From: Lantana camara
Taxonomy: Eukaryota > Streptophyta > Magnoliopsida > Lamiales > Verbenaceae
NCBI GenBank assembly: GCA_037501455.1
Contig: CM074863.1
Coordinates: 59,129,501-59,193,500, forward strand
Reading direction: 5' to 3'
DNA: 64,000 nucleotides
A model generated the notes under the pieces. It did not search any database. It was not told the origin of the DNA and saw nothing but the letters and a program-made list of their open reading frames with translations. The position numbers were made by a program, and so were the translations under genes. Positions 45,534 to 56,537 of this stretch are shown here, piece after piece. Positions within the stretch are counted from its first letter, which is position 1. Each line of letters begins with the position of its first letter.

Positions 45534-46740
45534 AATTGCCGTCATGGCTCAAAACAAATACGCTCCATATCAATATTCATATACAAGGATCAAAAGTAAA
45601 GTACTCATAAACCAAAACATAATTAGTGTATGCAAGTGTAAAACCCAAAATACAGAGCTAGAGACGAATGCAAGACCTAGGACTCGTATTCCCGTTTAGC
45701 TCCCTCGACACCTGCACGACACAACTGAAAACCAAACGGGTTCAGTCCAAAAGGGACTGGTGGGTATAAAACAGGGCGTAATTATAATATACGACGGTAA
45801 TTAAACAATCACATGCAAGTTATAATCCCTAGTGAGGTTTTTAAAGAATTTCCCAAGTGGGTGAATAGAAATCATCAAAAAGGATTATAACGAATCATTA
45901 ACATTAGGTCATTATTGGCCTGGCAAGTGGGTGTGCATTATCTCCAACCAACACCTTGTGTCAATCATTTAAACATTCATTTATTCATTCTTGTCATGCA
46001 ATCATTCTTTTGTGCACATTCATTAACATTTACACCTTCTTCCTCCGGGTTGGTGGTGGGTTTGCAAGGCCCGACCACCCATTCATTGACCAAAAGGGTT
46101 ACATGACTCCCCAGATGGCACTCAGCGTCCATTCCTCTCTAACTCCTAACGAGGTCCGGCTACGCCGTTCAATGGTGGAACTAGTGTGAGGGATCATGTC
46201 GGCTCGTGCCTCCCCGGATAGCCACTCACACTAAGTCCCTGGGCCCCATTCGTGTATTCGATCATTTCTCGCCAAAACATTAGGTAGGGTTCATAAAATA
46301 AGGCTTTACGTTGAAAACATTTCCTCTTTAAAACGACTCTCTATATATATATTAATTTTGGTCGAAAACTTTCACATTTAAGGTATATACAGGGTCATAT
46401 ATCTACATAGAAGAGAAACCCACCTTAAACGGCAAAAGGAGAACACACGAGCCTCACTGACCGGCCTCGTCTCCAACTGGATCAAAATCTGTGCAAGAAA
46501 GGTGAAGTGAGACTCAATATGACCAAATAAGACGCTCGGCAATGCAATGATCATGATATGAATATATAAAAGATAAAATTATGCTATGAAAATGTTCATG
46601 TGCACTATTAAGGAATTTAAATCATATATTCAAGTCATTCAATCATTCATTCGAATTCACAATCCCACATTTTCAATCAAATCAATACAAATAATAATTA
46701 ATATTCACTAAACATATATAATTATGTAATTATATTACAT

Positions 46741-46746
<6 letters not shown>

Positions 46747-46789
<43 letters not shown>
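46747..46789. repeat. (AT)n microsatellite in the H 3' LTR
   Basis: About 43 bp of AT; the right LTR has only about 17 bp at this place (60157-60173). Confidence 0.9.
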
Positions 46790-46790
<1 letters not shown>

Positions 46791-46841
46791 CACATGCACG
46801 TACAGTAGCATGCAACCACAAAATGCATGAAATCAGAAGGT

Positions 46842-46929
46842 GACACCCCCGTGTCACGGTATAGCAAAACCAGACCAACAAGCACCCCCGTGTCATGCAG
46901 AAGAAGGGAAAAGTGACACGCCCGTGTCA
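46842..46929 (-). repeat. Palindrome array in the H LTR (3 copies)
   Basis: Copies of the form GTGACACSCCCGTGTCAC: a full one near 46842-46858, a half copy near 46884-46899, and GTGACACGCCCGTGTCA near 46913-46929. The right LTR has diverged copies at about 60222-60347. LTR F carries a larger set of the same motif. Confidence 0.88.
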
Positions 46930-47903
46930 AAAGTACGCAGCAGAAAAATAGGGCAAAACAGCAGAACAAGAATGTACCACAACTCAAACGCCCAAAAATG
47001 GATCAAACACACCTTTAGATGCTCAAATATCATGATATACACCTACTAGCATACAAATAGATCAATAACAATTCATAAAAACACCTTTTTCCACATTAGA
47101 TCATCAAGAATCTATCAAATGAAACCCATTTCATCATTCATGCTCCAAGTCCATAATTCACAAGATAAAGGCATACAACTTGAGCTCAAAGTTCCTAAAC
47201 ATATTTCCAATAACAATTACACACATCAACCAAAATATAGCAAACCCCTATCTATACCATAAATTCAAGAAAATTATCCATGCTCCCAAAATTACCTCAA
47301 ATGCAAGAAATGGAAGATGGGATGAAGAGATGATGTCGATGATGCTTGAATGATCAAAAATCCGACAAAAATGAAGCTTGAAAGATGAAATCTCCCTCTC
47401 CACTAGATGAGGGTTGGCTCGGTTTACAAGGGAAGCAAGAGCAAGTGTATGTAATGTTTGTATGAAAGAAGGAAAGGAATGGAACGTAATATGCTGCTAT
47501 GTATCAAGAAGAAATGGCCAAATTGCTATTGAGTCCTTCCATTATTTAAGTTATACAATTAGGTTCAATTCCATAACAAATGAGCAATTAAGTCCAATAC
47601 AATTAAGTCCTCAAAGTTCATGAAATGATCAAATAAGGTCACAACGAAATGAAGTCAAGTTCGGGAAATTAATTCACATTGCAATCAAGTTCGATTTATG
47701 CAATAAATATCAATTGATATGAATTCACAAAAATTCTTAATATTAAATAACTTAGGATATAATAATTAACATAATTAACATATATATACACATTTAATAT
47801 ATTTAAATTAAATTAAATATATAACCACGTATAAATAATTATTTCGCGCAATTTGGTAAACAATTACGTCATACCTGTACGGCCGAATTATTGGGGTGTC
47901 ACA

Positions 47904-47920
47904 ACCTCTCCCCCTTAAAA
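47904..47920 (-). other. Polypurine tract of element H
   Basis: Minus strand TTTTAAGGGGGAGAGGT directly before the LTR start. Confidence 0.9.
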
Positions 47921-47938
47921 GAATCCGTCCTCGGATTC
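47921..47938 (-). other. AGGA-loop hairpin overlapping the stop codon (element H)
   Basis: Minus strand GAATCCGAGGACGGATTC. The gag-pol stop TGA (47939-47937) shares its last two bases with the hairpin. Same architecture as element A with a different stem. Confidence 0.88.
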
Positions 47939-48403
47939 ATTGATCGCCCGAAAACAACTCGGGATGAAATCTTTTCATCTTATCTTCCGTATCCCATGTA
48001 GCCTCCTCCGTTTTATCACTCCTCCATAACACTTTAACTAGTAGGATCTGCCGATTTCGAAGCTCTTGAAATTTACGATCCAATATCTTAATCGGCTTCT
48101 GAACGAAGCTGAGATTCGGTTCTAACTCCACTTCTTCAACGGGGATAACTTCCGATTCATCCGGATAATATTTCCGAAGCTGAGACGCATGACATACATT
48201 ATGAATTCCGGTCAAACTCGGGGGTAGGTCCAAACGGTAGGCCGTATCTCCAATTTTCTCCAAAATCTCATACGGTCCTAGATACCGAGGATTCAATTTC
48301 CCTCCTTTTCCAATCCTCGAAAATCCCTTACGAGGTAAGGCTTTCAAGAATACCCTATCTCCAACCTCAAACTTAATATCTTTCCTTCGGTGATCGGCAT
48401 AGC
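47937..48403 (-). CDS. Integrase C-terminus and chromodomain of element H (fragment)
   Basis: After the SYADHRRKDIKFEVGDRVFL stretch it shows KLNPRYLGPYEILEKIGDTA, YRLDLPPSLTGIHNVCHAS and SQLRKYYPDES, then a chromodomain (LLVKVLWRSDKTEEATWD, KMKRFHPELF). It is separated from the rest of integrase by solo LTR I. An open frame running into LTR I to 48524 is chance read-through, not a real start. Confidence 0.86.
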
Positions 48404-48408
48404 TTTTC

Positions 48409-51400
48409 TGTAGCACCCCAAGCGATGGGGCACCACACCCCCGCACTATGGCCCGACACGTGTACGAAATGGAAAGTCCGCACACGCACCAAGTCACAGC
48501 GAACGGGTGACAAACAAAACCCAACCTAAGCTAGGCGGTACCTAAACCCTGTACAAGCGCAAATATGCAAGACCTGAATGCGGAAGCGATACAAAATATG
48601 AATTCTCAAAAACCTTAATCAGCAATCATAATTCATATATTTCAAAAAGTAACTCAACATCAGCTAAACGGGTTCAACTGTCCTAGAAACCTGTCCCGAT
48701 CAAACATATAATCAAAACGGGTTCATCTAAACCGAGCACCTATCCTAACCTGTCCCGAAATTCATACATCCAAATCATGAGTACCAACCTGCATAATATA
48801 TACATATCATATACATAGTGTCCTACCCAAATCAAAACAAGGTATTTAACAAATCAAACAGACCGACACAGACTCAACAAACCCGACTCAAGGCCGCCTA
48901 GCTCAAACCTGCAAGAACTGAAAAGTGGAAAAGAAGGGGGAGGGTCAGTCTCTAGAAGACTGAGTGAGCAGGAGCGATAAATATATATAAAAACATGCAC
49001 ATGCAAGTCATAAATCCCGAGCAAGGTTTTATTTAAAGTTAGTTCCCAAAAAGGGCAAAAGAATGACTCAACAATGCTCAGACTTTACGACTATTCATAT
49101 TAAATTCATTAAGTTCATAATTCATGCATAAACATAAAGGCTCGGCGAGTGAGCGTGCATCATCTCCAACCAAACTCCGACCGTGTACGACAAATATCAT
49201 TGATACATTAAATAGGTGATCATGCAATATATCATAATACACACAAATCATATATCATATCCTAAACATATTCGTTTGGGCAATCCGTGTCCCGGCCTTC
49301 CCGCACGGTGCCCATCAATCATAACATAATCATAATCATAATCATAAATAAGTTCCAACCTTCTTCCTCCGGGTGATCGGCCCGAACCATCCAATCATTG
49401 ACCAAAAGGGGTTACATGACTCCCCAGATGGCACTCAGCTCCCTTTCCCCGCCAATCTCCTGGCGACGTCCGGTACCGCCGTTAAACATAAATGGAATCA
49501 GCACATGGTATCACCGTCGGCCCTTGCCTCCCCGGATAGCCACATGTACTGAATTCCTGGGCCCGTGAACATATCATACATGCATAATCTCGCCAAAATA
49601 TTTCATTTCATAAGAAACATAACATATTTCATAATTCATTTGAAAGGGTTTACTCGATCAATATTTACTCGATGACTTTACTTTAAAAGTAACATATATA
49701 TAATCATAAGGTTTTGGCCAAAGCTTTTCACATAAGGGTTGTAGGGTTTAATATATAACTAGAATGAAAACACCCTCACCTGGTACCAAACGAAGCCAAC
49801 CCAAAAGCAAATGGTCCACCCCGGAACCTGCACGACCACAAGTCACCACCCCGGGTGCACCTGTACCAACTGATCACACAAAACACAGAACCAAAACTCA
49901 GACTCAGACTCAGACAACCATATAAAGACGCACGGCACATGCTCAAGTACTTAAGAAATGCAATCACATAAGCCAAGCTCATAATCATACTAATTACTTG
50001 TAAAATAAAATATCGCATAACTCAACATATTCATAAAGTAGATCAAGAGATGTTCTTAAGCACAACTAATTTAAATAAACAAAATGGAAAGGCAATGCAT
50101 GTCACATTATTTCATATAAATTCATATATCAAATAACCAATTTATATTCGTATGAATAACGTATTTCCTAAGTGCAAACGTTCTAATTTAATCATATAAG
50201 TTTCATACAATTCATATATCGCATAATAGGATTATTTCAATTTAAGTGATTAGACTAATTAAAAAAAGCTTCAAGCTTAACCATAATAATTTATCTTAAT
50301 CGAAATCATAATCAGCATAATTGTTTATCAATCGACAAGGATTAATTGAAATCATACAATTTATATGTTTAGTGAAATTACACATACACCCCTTCAAGTT
50401 TAAACAAATAGCATGAATTCAACATATCGGGGTCCAATTTGCGAATCAATATATTCATACATATCACATTTCACTTAATACATGATTTTATATCCGTTGG
50501 CATACATATTGATCGACAAATACAACAATACACAATTTATTGCAATTAAAACAATTAATTCCAAATATTCATATTATACAAAATAAATCGCAATAAATCA
50601 ACCGGGCATCCAATTGACGAACGGAAAGTGGCGTTGAACTCACCACAACGAGAGGAACTTGCTGTCCGAAGGTCGCCGGAATGCCGCCACCGCAGCCGGC
50701 CGAACAGTCACCGGCCGCCACCGGAACACCGTCTCCGGTGGTCGGAAAAATCCCCGGAAGGACAGAAACGTGCGCCTCGGCCTGCTTGACAAAAGCCTCA
50801 ACTAATTTCAGCAAATAGCAAACACGTCGGACTTCGTTGACGAAAAACCGAACCAAATTCCAAGGACGAAAACTGAAATTAAATACAAACCGCGAAACGA
50901 AAATGAAATCCGAGCATACCGTTGGAAAGCCCGTAACGAGCCCTACAAAAGCCCCAAGTCAAATCGCCGGAAAAATCGCCGGAAAAAGAAGCCGCCGATC
51001 CAGGCCGGTTCACCACTGGTTCACCACCGGTCCGCCGCCAACGGCCAGTTCCTGGAACGCCGCCGATGCCATCCGTTATGTTCCATTATTCCAAGCAACT
51101 TTTGTAAAGGGAACACCACCAAAACCGGCCGGAAAATGGCCGAACCGTTACCCCAAAGCTGCGCTGCTGCTACCTTGCCGGAAAATCCCATTTTCGATCA
51201 CTTCCTTGCCAAGCCAATGCCGGAAATGGAACCAGGAGCCCGAAAAACACTGGAAACCGTTGAAGTTCGTCGGAAAAAGTTACCGAAAAGCCACGGGAGG
51301 AGCCACTACAGTGACGCGCCGCCGCCGCGACCACTTCAGGCGGCGCGTGAGCCGCCGTCCAGCCACCAATGGCCGCGCTGTTAACACTGGAGTTGCGCCG

Positions 51401-52039
51401 GGAGTTCCTTGTTCAGGTGGGGTGGCGCGTGTCTGAGGAAAAAAGTCGGAGAACGCCGCGAAGTGGCGGCGAAGTGGCGGGTGTTCGTTCCGTCGCTGCT
51501 CTGCCGTAGCGCCACCACAGTTGGTTTTCAGGCCGTGATTCTTATACCATCGTGACGGGCTCGTCGAGCTGATAAATTTCCACTACTCACACTTCGAATT
51601 CCGTCGAGAAACGAGCGAGAACGAGCTAATGTGTGTAATTACACCTCCACTGTGTGTGAACAGTAACTGATCGCTGGAGAAGACGACTGAGGCTGGATCT
51701 GAAATTCTGGCACGCAAAACGAGGATCCGGGGTATATATCTCGGGTCCTCGTACGCAAAAACGATCGGAAGAACGGGCTAACGAAGTCAGAATGGGGCAA
51801 ACTTAGAGTCTACGGACTTGTCTCGATGTCCCGAACGCAAAAGAGGGGTCAAAGAGGTCGAACTCTCGACCGAACGAGAAATGACCGAATAACCCCTAAA
51901 AAAGAGAAAATTACAAACAGGCCCCTAAACTCTAAAAGAGTTCAAAATAGGGCCAGACAAAACACAAAATAATATAATTAGACACATAATAAAGTTTGAA
52001 TGTGGCGTACCTTATACGTCGGATGAGCGGGGTGTTACA
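48409..52039 (-). mobile_element. Solo LTR I (gypsy) inserted in the integrase of H
   Basis: A 3631-bp LTR, minus-strand start TGTAACACCCCGCTC, end GGGGTGCTACA, flanked by TTTTC (48404-48408, 52040-52044). The H reading frame joins correctly across it when LTR and one duplication copy are removed. Donor-like GTG|GTGAGT at about 50644; exon-2-like segment 49780-49860 (TTGGTACAG|, CCAG|GTGAGG); acceptor TCTTGCAG|GT at 48907. Inverted-pair arms near 48893 and 48530. Unlike the others it lacks an obvious palindrome array and instead has a GC-rich block (about 50640-51560). Confidence 0.93.
50640..51560 (-). other. GC-rich block inside solo LTR I
   Basis: About 0.9 kb of markedly GC-rich, CCGG-rich sequence within an AT-rich LTR, upstream of the donor-like site on the minus strand. 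A 199-codon ORF on the plus strand (50837-51436) is rich in Arg, Pro and Lys, as expected of random GC-rich DNA, and resembles no family I know. I do not call a gene here. Confidence 0.6.
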
Positions 52040-52244
52040 TTTTCTGTCTGTCCTGGGCTGCTTTCATCCGTTGTCTGATTATTTGAACCTTATCAATTGC
52101 CTCTTGCATGGCCTTAGAGGGTTTTTCCTTTTTCTCTCCTCGTTTCACACCCTCTTCCTTCGTCCAATTCCATTCTTCCAAATCAAAGAACAACGGTGAC
52201 CTGCATTTCCGTCCGTAGAGAGCCTCATATGGAGCCATTTCTAT
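52040..52244 (-). CDS. Integrase fragment of element H next to solo LTR I
   Basis: Shows MAPYEALYGRKCRSPLFF and a Lys/Glu-rich helix up to AAQDRQK, where LTR I interrupts. It is separated from the upstream core by TAG 52247-52245. Same frame as the upstream segment. Confidence 0.8.
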
Positions 52245-53318
52245 CTATGCTTGAAAGCTGTTATTATAGGCGAATTCAATCAAAGGTAATTGCTCGTTCC
52301 ACGAACTCAAAAAGTCCAATGCACATGCTCTCAACATATCCTCCAAATATTTAATTAATCTCTCCGATTGCCCGTCCGTCTGAGGATGGAAATGTGTGCT
52401 GAATTGAAGCTTTGTGCCCAGATTCCTTTGCAATTCTTGCCAAAATCTAGAAGTAAACCTCGGATCCCGATCTGATACAATTCTAACCGGTACTCCATGA
52501 AGTCGGACAATTTCATCCACATACTTCTTAGCTAATTTATTCACCTTATCCGACATCCGAATAGCAAGAAAATACGCCGATTTCGTTAATCGATCCACTA
52601 TTACCCAAATTCCATCTAAACCACCTTTCACTCGTAGAAGACCCGTAACAAAATCCATCGCCACTTGCTGCCATTTCCATTCTGGGATAGGTAACGGTTG
52701 AAGTAGCCCCAATGGCTTCTGATGCTCTGCTTTCACCACTTGGCAAGTCAAGCAATATCTCAAGAAGTTGATTACATCCCGCTTAAGTCCATTCCACCAA
52801 TAAAATTTCTTTAAGTCCTTATACATCTTATTTCCCCCGGGATGTATCGAATACCCTGATCGATGAGCTTCTTCCAATATCAACCGTTTCAACTCTTCCG
52901 GAACGACAACTCTGTTCTTAAACCTTAGAAGCCCGGTGTCATCAAATCCGAACGGACTCTCTGAATCATTTCTAGCTTTCTGCACCAACCTCTGAACTTC
53001 GGAGTCCACTCTTTGAGCTTCAAACAATCTCTGCTGAAGGTCCGGTTGAACCGTAATATTCCGAATACTAGCTCTCAGCTTAAAAAACTCAGATTCATCC
53101 TCAACTTCCACCTTAACACTTGACACGCTAGCTTTCCTACTAAGCGCATCCGCGACCACGTTGGCCTTTCCTTGATGGTATCGAATCGTACACTCATAAT
53201 CCGCCAACATCTCCATCCAACGCCTCTGTCTCTTGTTTAATTCCTTCTGAGAAAACAAATACTGGAGGCTCTTGTGGTCGAAAAAGCAAAAGAAACTCCG
53301 TAAAGATAGTATCTCCAC
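52245..53318 (-). CDS. RNase H end and integrase core of element H
   Basis: After the frame change near 53285 it reads [20 protein letters not shown] (RNase H end), a VVADALSRK linker, then integrase: His pair and CLTC zinc-binding residues, AMDFVTGL (first Asp), [13 protein letters not shown] (second Asp) and [20 protein letters not shown] (acidic third residue). It ends at TAG after NNSFQA. Much closer in sequence to element A than to any copia integrase. Confidence 0.87.
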   Translation of the reverse strand: MEILSLRSFFCFFDHKSLQYLFSQKELNKRQRRWMEMLADYECTIRYHQGKANVVADALSRKASVSSVKVEVEDESEFFKLRASIRNITVQPDLQQRLFEAQRVDSEVQRLVQKARNDSESPFGFDDTGLLRFKNRVVVPEELKRLILEEAHRSGYSIHPGGNKMYKDLKKFYWWNGLKRDVINFLRYCLTCQVVKAEHQKPLGLLQPLPIPEWKWQQVAMDFVTGLLRVKGGLDGIWVIVDRLTKSAYFLAIRMSDKVNKLAKKYVDEIVRLHGVPVRIVSDRDPRFTSRFWQELQRNLGTKLQFSTHFHPQTDGQSERLIKYLEDMLRACALDFLSSWNEQLPLIEFAYNNSFQA

Positions 53319-54304
53319 TTTCCCAAAGCGAAGATCACTGCTGCAAGCTCGAGATCATGAGTGGGATAATTCTGTTCATGATCCTTCAATTTCCTCGAGG
53401 CATAAGCTATCACCCTACCCTTCTGCATCAAAACACATCCCAACCATTCTTTCGAGGCGTCCGTACAAACCATGTATCCTTCAGTGCCCTCGGGAAGTGC
53501 TAATACCGGTGCAGTGGTTAATTTTTCCTTTAAGAGTTGGAAACTAGCTTCACATGCCTTGTCCCACTCAAATTTAGCTTCCTTCTTAGTCAATCGGGTT
53601 AAAGGACCGGTTATCTTCGAAAAATCCTTCACAAACCTTCGGTAATAACCTGCCAATCCCAAGAAACTTCTAACCTCGGAAGCATTCTTCGGACTCTGCC
53701 ACTGAATAACCGTCTCGATCTTTGAAGGATCAACTTCCAAACCCTTACTTGAAATAATATGCCCTAGAAAAGCAACCCGGTCGATCCAAAACTCACACTT
53801 ACTAAACTTCGCATACAACCGGTGCTCTCTCAAAGTCTCCAATACCAAAGTGAGATGCCTAGCATGATCTTCCGGAGTCTTTGAATACACGAGAATGTCA
53901 TCAATGAACATTACTACGAATTTATCCAAATAGGGCTGAAAAATCCGATGCATCATATCCATAAATGCTGCAGAGGCATTTGTTAAACCAAAAGGCATCA
54001 CTACGAACTCATAATGCCCATACCGGGTATTAAATCCTGTGTTTGGTATATCCTCTTCCCGGATTTTCAACTGGTAGTAGCCTTGCCTTAAATCCAATTT
54101 CGAATAAACTCTTAAACCTTGCAGCATATCAAATAAATCCTCAATGTGGGGCAACGGGTACTTATTCTTGATAGCCATCCGATTAAGCTCCCGATAATCT
54201 ATACACATCCTCAACGACCCATCTTTCTTTTTGACAAAGAGGACCGGAGCACCCCACGGAGATGAACTCGGTCGGAGATATCCACTCCTGAGTAATTCCT
54301 CGAG
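53237..54304 (-). CDS. Reverse transcriptase and RNase H start of element H
   Basis: Open from the TAA at 54307 to the frame change and stop at 53237. It contains [19 protein letters not shown], a [13 protein letters not shown] stretch, VMPFGLTNA and the catalytic FIDD at about 53908-53897, then RNase H with [15 protein letters not shown] (the usual Tyr-Thr-Asp start is Cys-Thr-Asp here). The active-site acidic pair is intact. Confidence 0.88.
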   Translation of the reverse strand, partial: LEELLRSGYLRPSSSPWGAPVLFVKKKDGSLRMCIDYRELNRMAIKNKYPLPHIEDLFDMLQGLRVYSKLDLRQGYYQLKIREEDIPNTGFNTRYGHYEFVVMPFGLTNASAAFMDMMHRIFQPYLDKFVVMFIDDILVYSKTPEDHARHLTLVLETLREHRLYAKFSKCEFWIDRVAFLGHIISSKGLEVDPSKIETVIQWQSPKNASEVRSFLGLAGYYRRFVKDFSKITGPLTRLTKKEAKFEWDKACEASFQLLKEKLTTAPVLALPEGTEGYMVCTDASKEWLGCVLMQKGRVIAYASRKLKDHEQNYPTHDLELAAVIFALGKWRYYLYGVSFAFSTTRASSICFLRRN

Positions 54305-55468
54305 TTAAATCTTCAACTCCTTCAACTCTGCCGGAGCCATTCTATAAGGAATCTTGGAGTAAGGTTCTGATCCCGGATATAAATCAATAACAAATTCGAT
54401 CTCCCGATCCGGTGGTAGAGAACCCAAAATTTCTGGAAATACATCGGGAAATTCCTTTTCTACGGCCGTCTCCTCAAAACTTGATTGATCCTTTGGTTTA
54501 TTAAGGAGATAGGCAATAAATCCCGTGGCTCCAACCTTTACCAACTTGCGAGCTTCCATAAACGACAATAAAGGTAGGTTCTTCGACCCAACTTCTCCAA
54601 TCAACTCTTCACCCAACTTTATCTTCTTATTAAAACAATCAACTTCGGTCCGGTGCCGATACAACCAATCCATCCCGAAGATTACCCCATACTTCTTCAT
54701 AGGCATAACAATGAAATCTGCCGGATAATCTTTCCCCTCTATCAAAACTGAACAACCCCTGACAACCCGATCTGTCTGCAAACTACCTCCAAGAGGCGAA
54801 CTCACAAAATAACAGGAATTTGAGCAATTAACAGGTAGGCACAGAGAGGCACATAGATCAGAAGATATAAAAGTATGCGTGGCACCCGGATCGAATAATG
54901 CATGAATGCTCGTGTTATGAATGCAAACGGTACCTTCCACCACGGCGTTTGGATCAACCTCGACATTCTGCTCCTCGCTCTCAAGGGTATAAGCTCGTGC
55001 CTGAATCATCGGTCTCTGAGCTCCAGCTTGATATCCTGGAATCTTGTCCGGGCATGCAAAAGCCATATGATCTCCTTTCCCGCAAATCAAACACAACTTC
55101 CATCTTTTCCGGCAATTGTTATAAGAATGAGTTGGCCATCCACAATAAGTACACGGTGGCTGTTCATTGCGAGATCCTTTAGTAGCCGGTGGAGCCTGAG
55201 GTGGATGTGGAACGGGTGCAATCTGACCTCCAATTCTCGGCTTCTTGAAAGGCCCTTTTTGTGGGGGAGCTGGTACATTCATCAGCCTCTTTCCTTTGTT
55301 AAATCCCGAGCCGGATCCTGATCCCTGTCCCTGGCGATAGACTGGCCTCCTAGCATTCACAGAATCTTCAACCTTTAAGGCTTTTGAAGTAGCCTTCGCC
55401 CAAGTGCTCGTATTAACTGCCTCTAGAGCTGTGTGGATATCCGGTCGAAGCCCATGGACAAACTGCAT
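54305..55468 (-). CDS. gag C-terminus with two zinc knuckles and protease of element H
   Basis: Starts in frame around MQFVHGLRPDIHTALEAV (end of the gag helical region). It has two intact CX2CX4HX4C knuckles from about 55153 (CTYCGWPTHSYNNC and CLICGKGDHMAFAC), the protease motif FDPGATHTF near 54892 and YGVIFGMDWL, and ends at TAA 54307-54305 just before RT. Confidence 0.88.
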   Translation of the reverse strand: MQFVHGLRPDIHTALEAVNTSTWAKATSKALKVEDSVNARRPVYRQGQGSGSGSGFNKGKRLMNVPAPPQKGPFKKPRIGGQIAPVPHPPQAPPATKGSRNEQPPCTYCGWPTHSYNNCRKRWKLCLICGKGDHMAFACPDKIPGYQAGAQRPMIQARAYTLESEEQNVEVDPNAVVEGTVCIHNTSIHALFDPGATHTFISSDLCASLCLPVNCSNSCYFVSSPLGGSLQTDRVVRGCSVLIEGKDYPADFIVMPMKKYGVIFGMDWLYRHRTEVDCFNKKIKLGEELIGEVGSKNLPLLSFMEARKLVKVGATGFIAYLLNKPKDQSSFEETAVEKEFPDVFPEILGSLPPDREIEFVIDLYPGSEPYSKIPYRMAPAELKELKI

Positions 55469-55472
55469 AGCC

Positions 55473-56054
55473 TTAAAAAAAGATAGCTAATCGAACCAGA
55501 TCTCCTTTCAGGCAGTGGCCCTCAGACCTCACTCCTTGCTTCAATTCGGTGAATTCCCTAAGCCTTCGAGTCCGGGATGCGGGATGGATGAGCTTATTCT
55601 TGAATTCCCTTGTAAATACTTCCCAATTGATCTCTTCTCCAGCTGCTTCCAATACAATCCGTGTGCTTTCCCACCAAGAGTAGGCTTCCCCTTGTATCAA
55701 AGTGATGGTGCATCGAGCCTTCTCTCGGGACTCACATGGAATGAGCTCCCATACCCTCTCAACTTCCTTCAGCCACATTTCCGCCTACATATCATTTCCC
55801 TTGAAGAACTTGGGAGGTCTTTGATTCTGAAACTCCCTAAGTATAACAGAAAGTGGTGCCTCGGGCGGTACGGCAGGTGCATGTGGTGCTGGAGGTGCTG
55901 GTGGTACATAATCTCGTAGCCTTTGATCTATGATATTGATAACTGAATTAACAAAGGCCTCTGCCGGTGGTGGTTGTGGAGGTGGAGGTGTAGGAGTACG
56001 ATCACGATGATGACGTTGCCCTGGAGATCTATCTCGATGTCTACGTTGAGGCAT
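55473..56054 (-). CDS. gag N-terminal part of element H
   Basis: MPQRRHRDRSPGQRHH, then a proline-rich stretch and FQNQRPPKFFKGNDM, a nonsense TAG (55787-55785), then AEMWLKEVERVWELIPC and FTREFKNKLIHPASR typical of retrotransposon gag. The frame is lost near the run at 55475-55481. The start is chosen by comparison with element A. Confidence 0.85.
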
Positions 56055-56247
56055 CCTGTCAATAAACACTAACAATAGATGTTATTTTTAGTTTATGCAT
56101 GTTAATGCGATTAATTCAATCAAATTTCAAAATTTAAATCAATTAAGCACAAAAGAGATGCATATGCAACACATTGTCAAGTAGTCCCTAAGCCGAACGA
56201 CCTAGACTGACTCACACAACACGAAAGCCCGGGTTTTGCAACCCTAA

Positions 56248-56259
56248 GCTCTGATACCA
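56248..56259 (-). other. Primer-binding site of element H
   Basis: Minus strand TGGTATCAGAGC, eight bases inside the 5' LTR; initiator tRNA-Met type. Confidence 0.93.
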
Positions 56260-56537
56260 CTTAAGGATGTAACACCCGAGCGCAAGGTGTCACATCCCCC
56301 GCACCGAGACCCGACCCGAATATGAAATGGACGATCCATACTCGAGCCAAATCACGGCAAACGGGGACAAACACATACTCTAAGCTAGGCGGGACTAACC
56401 CTTGAACCATAAAACAACATAAAACATTAAAGCGGAAGCAATAAACGAACATATACCATATATATAAACAATGAGCATCACAGATCCAAAATAAGTCATA
56501 TACATCACCAATTGTCGTCATGGCTCAAAACAAATAC

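Larger units (their letters stand above)
45534..47903 (-). repeat. 3' LTR of element H (distal end truncated)
   Basis: Minus-strand start TGTGACACCCC at 47903. Homology to the right LTR ends at about 45534, so roughly 270 bp of the LTR end are missing. Donor GAG|GTAATT at 47296/47295; exon-2-like segment 46424-46488 (TTGCACAG|, AAG|GTGGGT). AT microsatellite at 46747-46789. Confidence 0.88.
47937..56054 (-). pseudogene. gag-pol polyprotein gene of element H, many lesions
   Basis: Read from ATG 56054 (MPQRRHRDRSPG), which directly follows an acceptor-like ATTGACAG|G. Lesions in order on the minus strand: TAG at 55787-55785 where CAG is expected; a frame change around the A/T run at 55475-55481 with nearby scrambled residues; TAA at 54307-54305 where CAA is expected; a frame change near 53285 in RNase H; TAG at 52247-52245 in integrase; then solo LTR I (52039-48409) inserted in the integrase C-terminal region. 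The frame resumes at 48403 and ends at TGA 47939-47937. The gene is dead. Confidence 0.92.

Noticed and set aside
48404..48524. Extension of the H chromodomain frame to an upstream ATG inside solo LTR I
   Set aside because: The added residues are LTR sequence brought next to the frame by insertion, not a natural N-terminus.
50837..51436. 199-codon ORF on the plus strand in the GC-rich block of solo LTR I
   Set aside because: Few stops are expected in GC-rich DNA. The product is low-complexity Arg/Pro/Lys with no family resemblance, and it is antisense to the LTR.
51996..52199. Plus-strand ORFs opposite the H and A pol genes (for example 51996-52199, 53272-53547, 54902-55321, 15193-15492)
   Set aside because: They are antisense shadows of well-supported pol domains.
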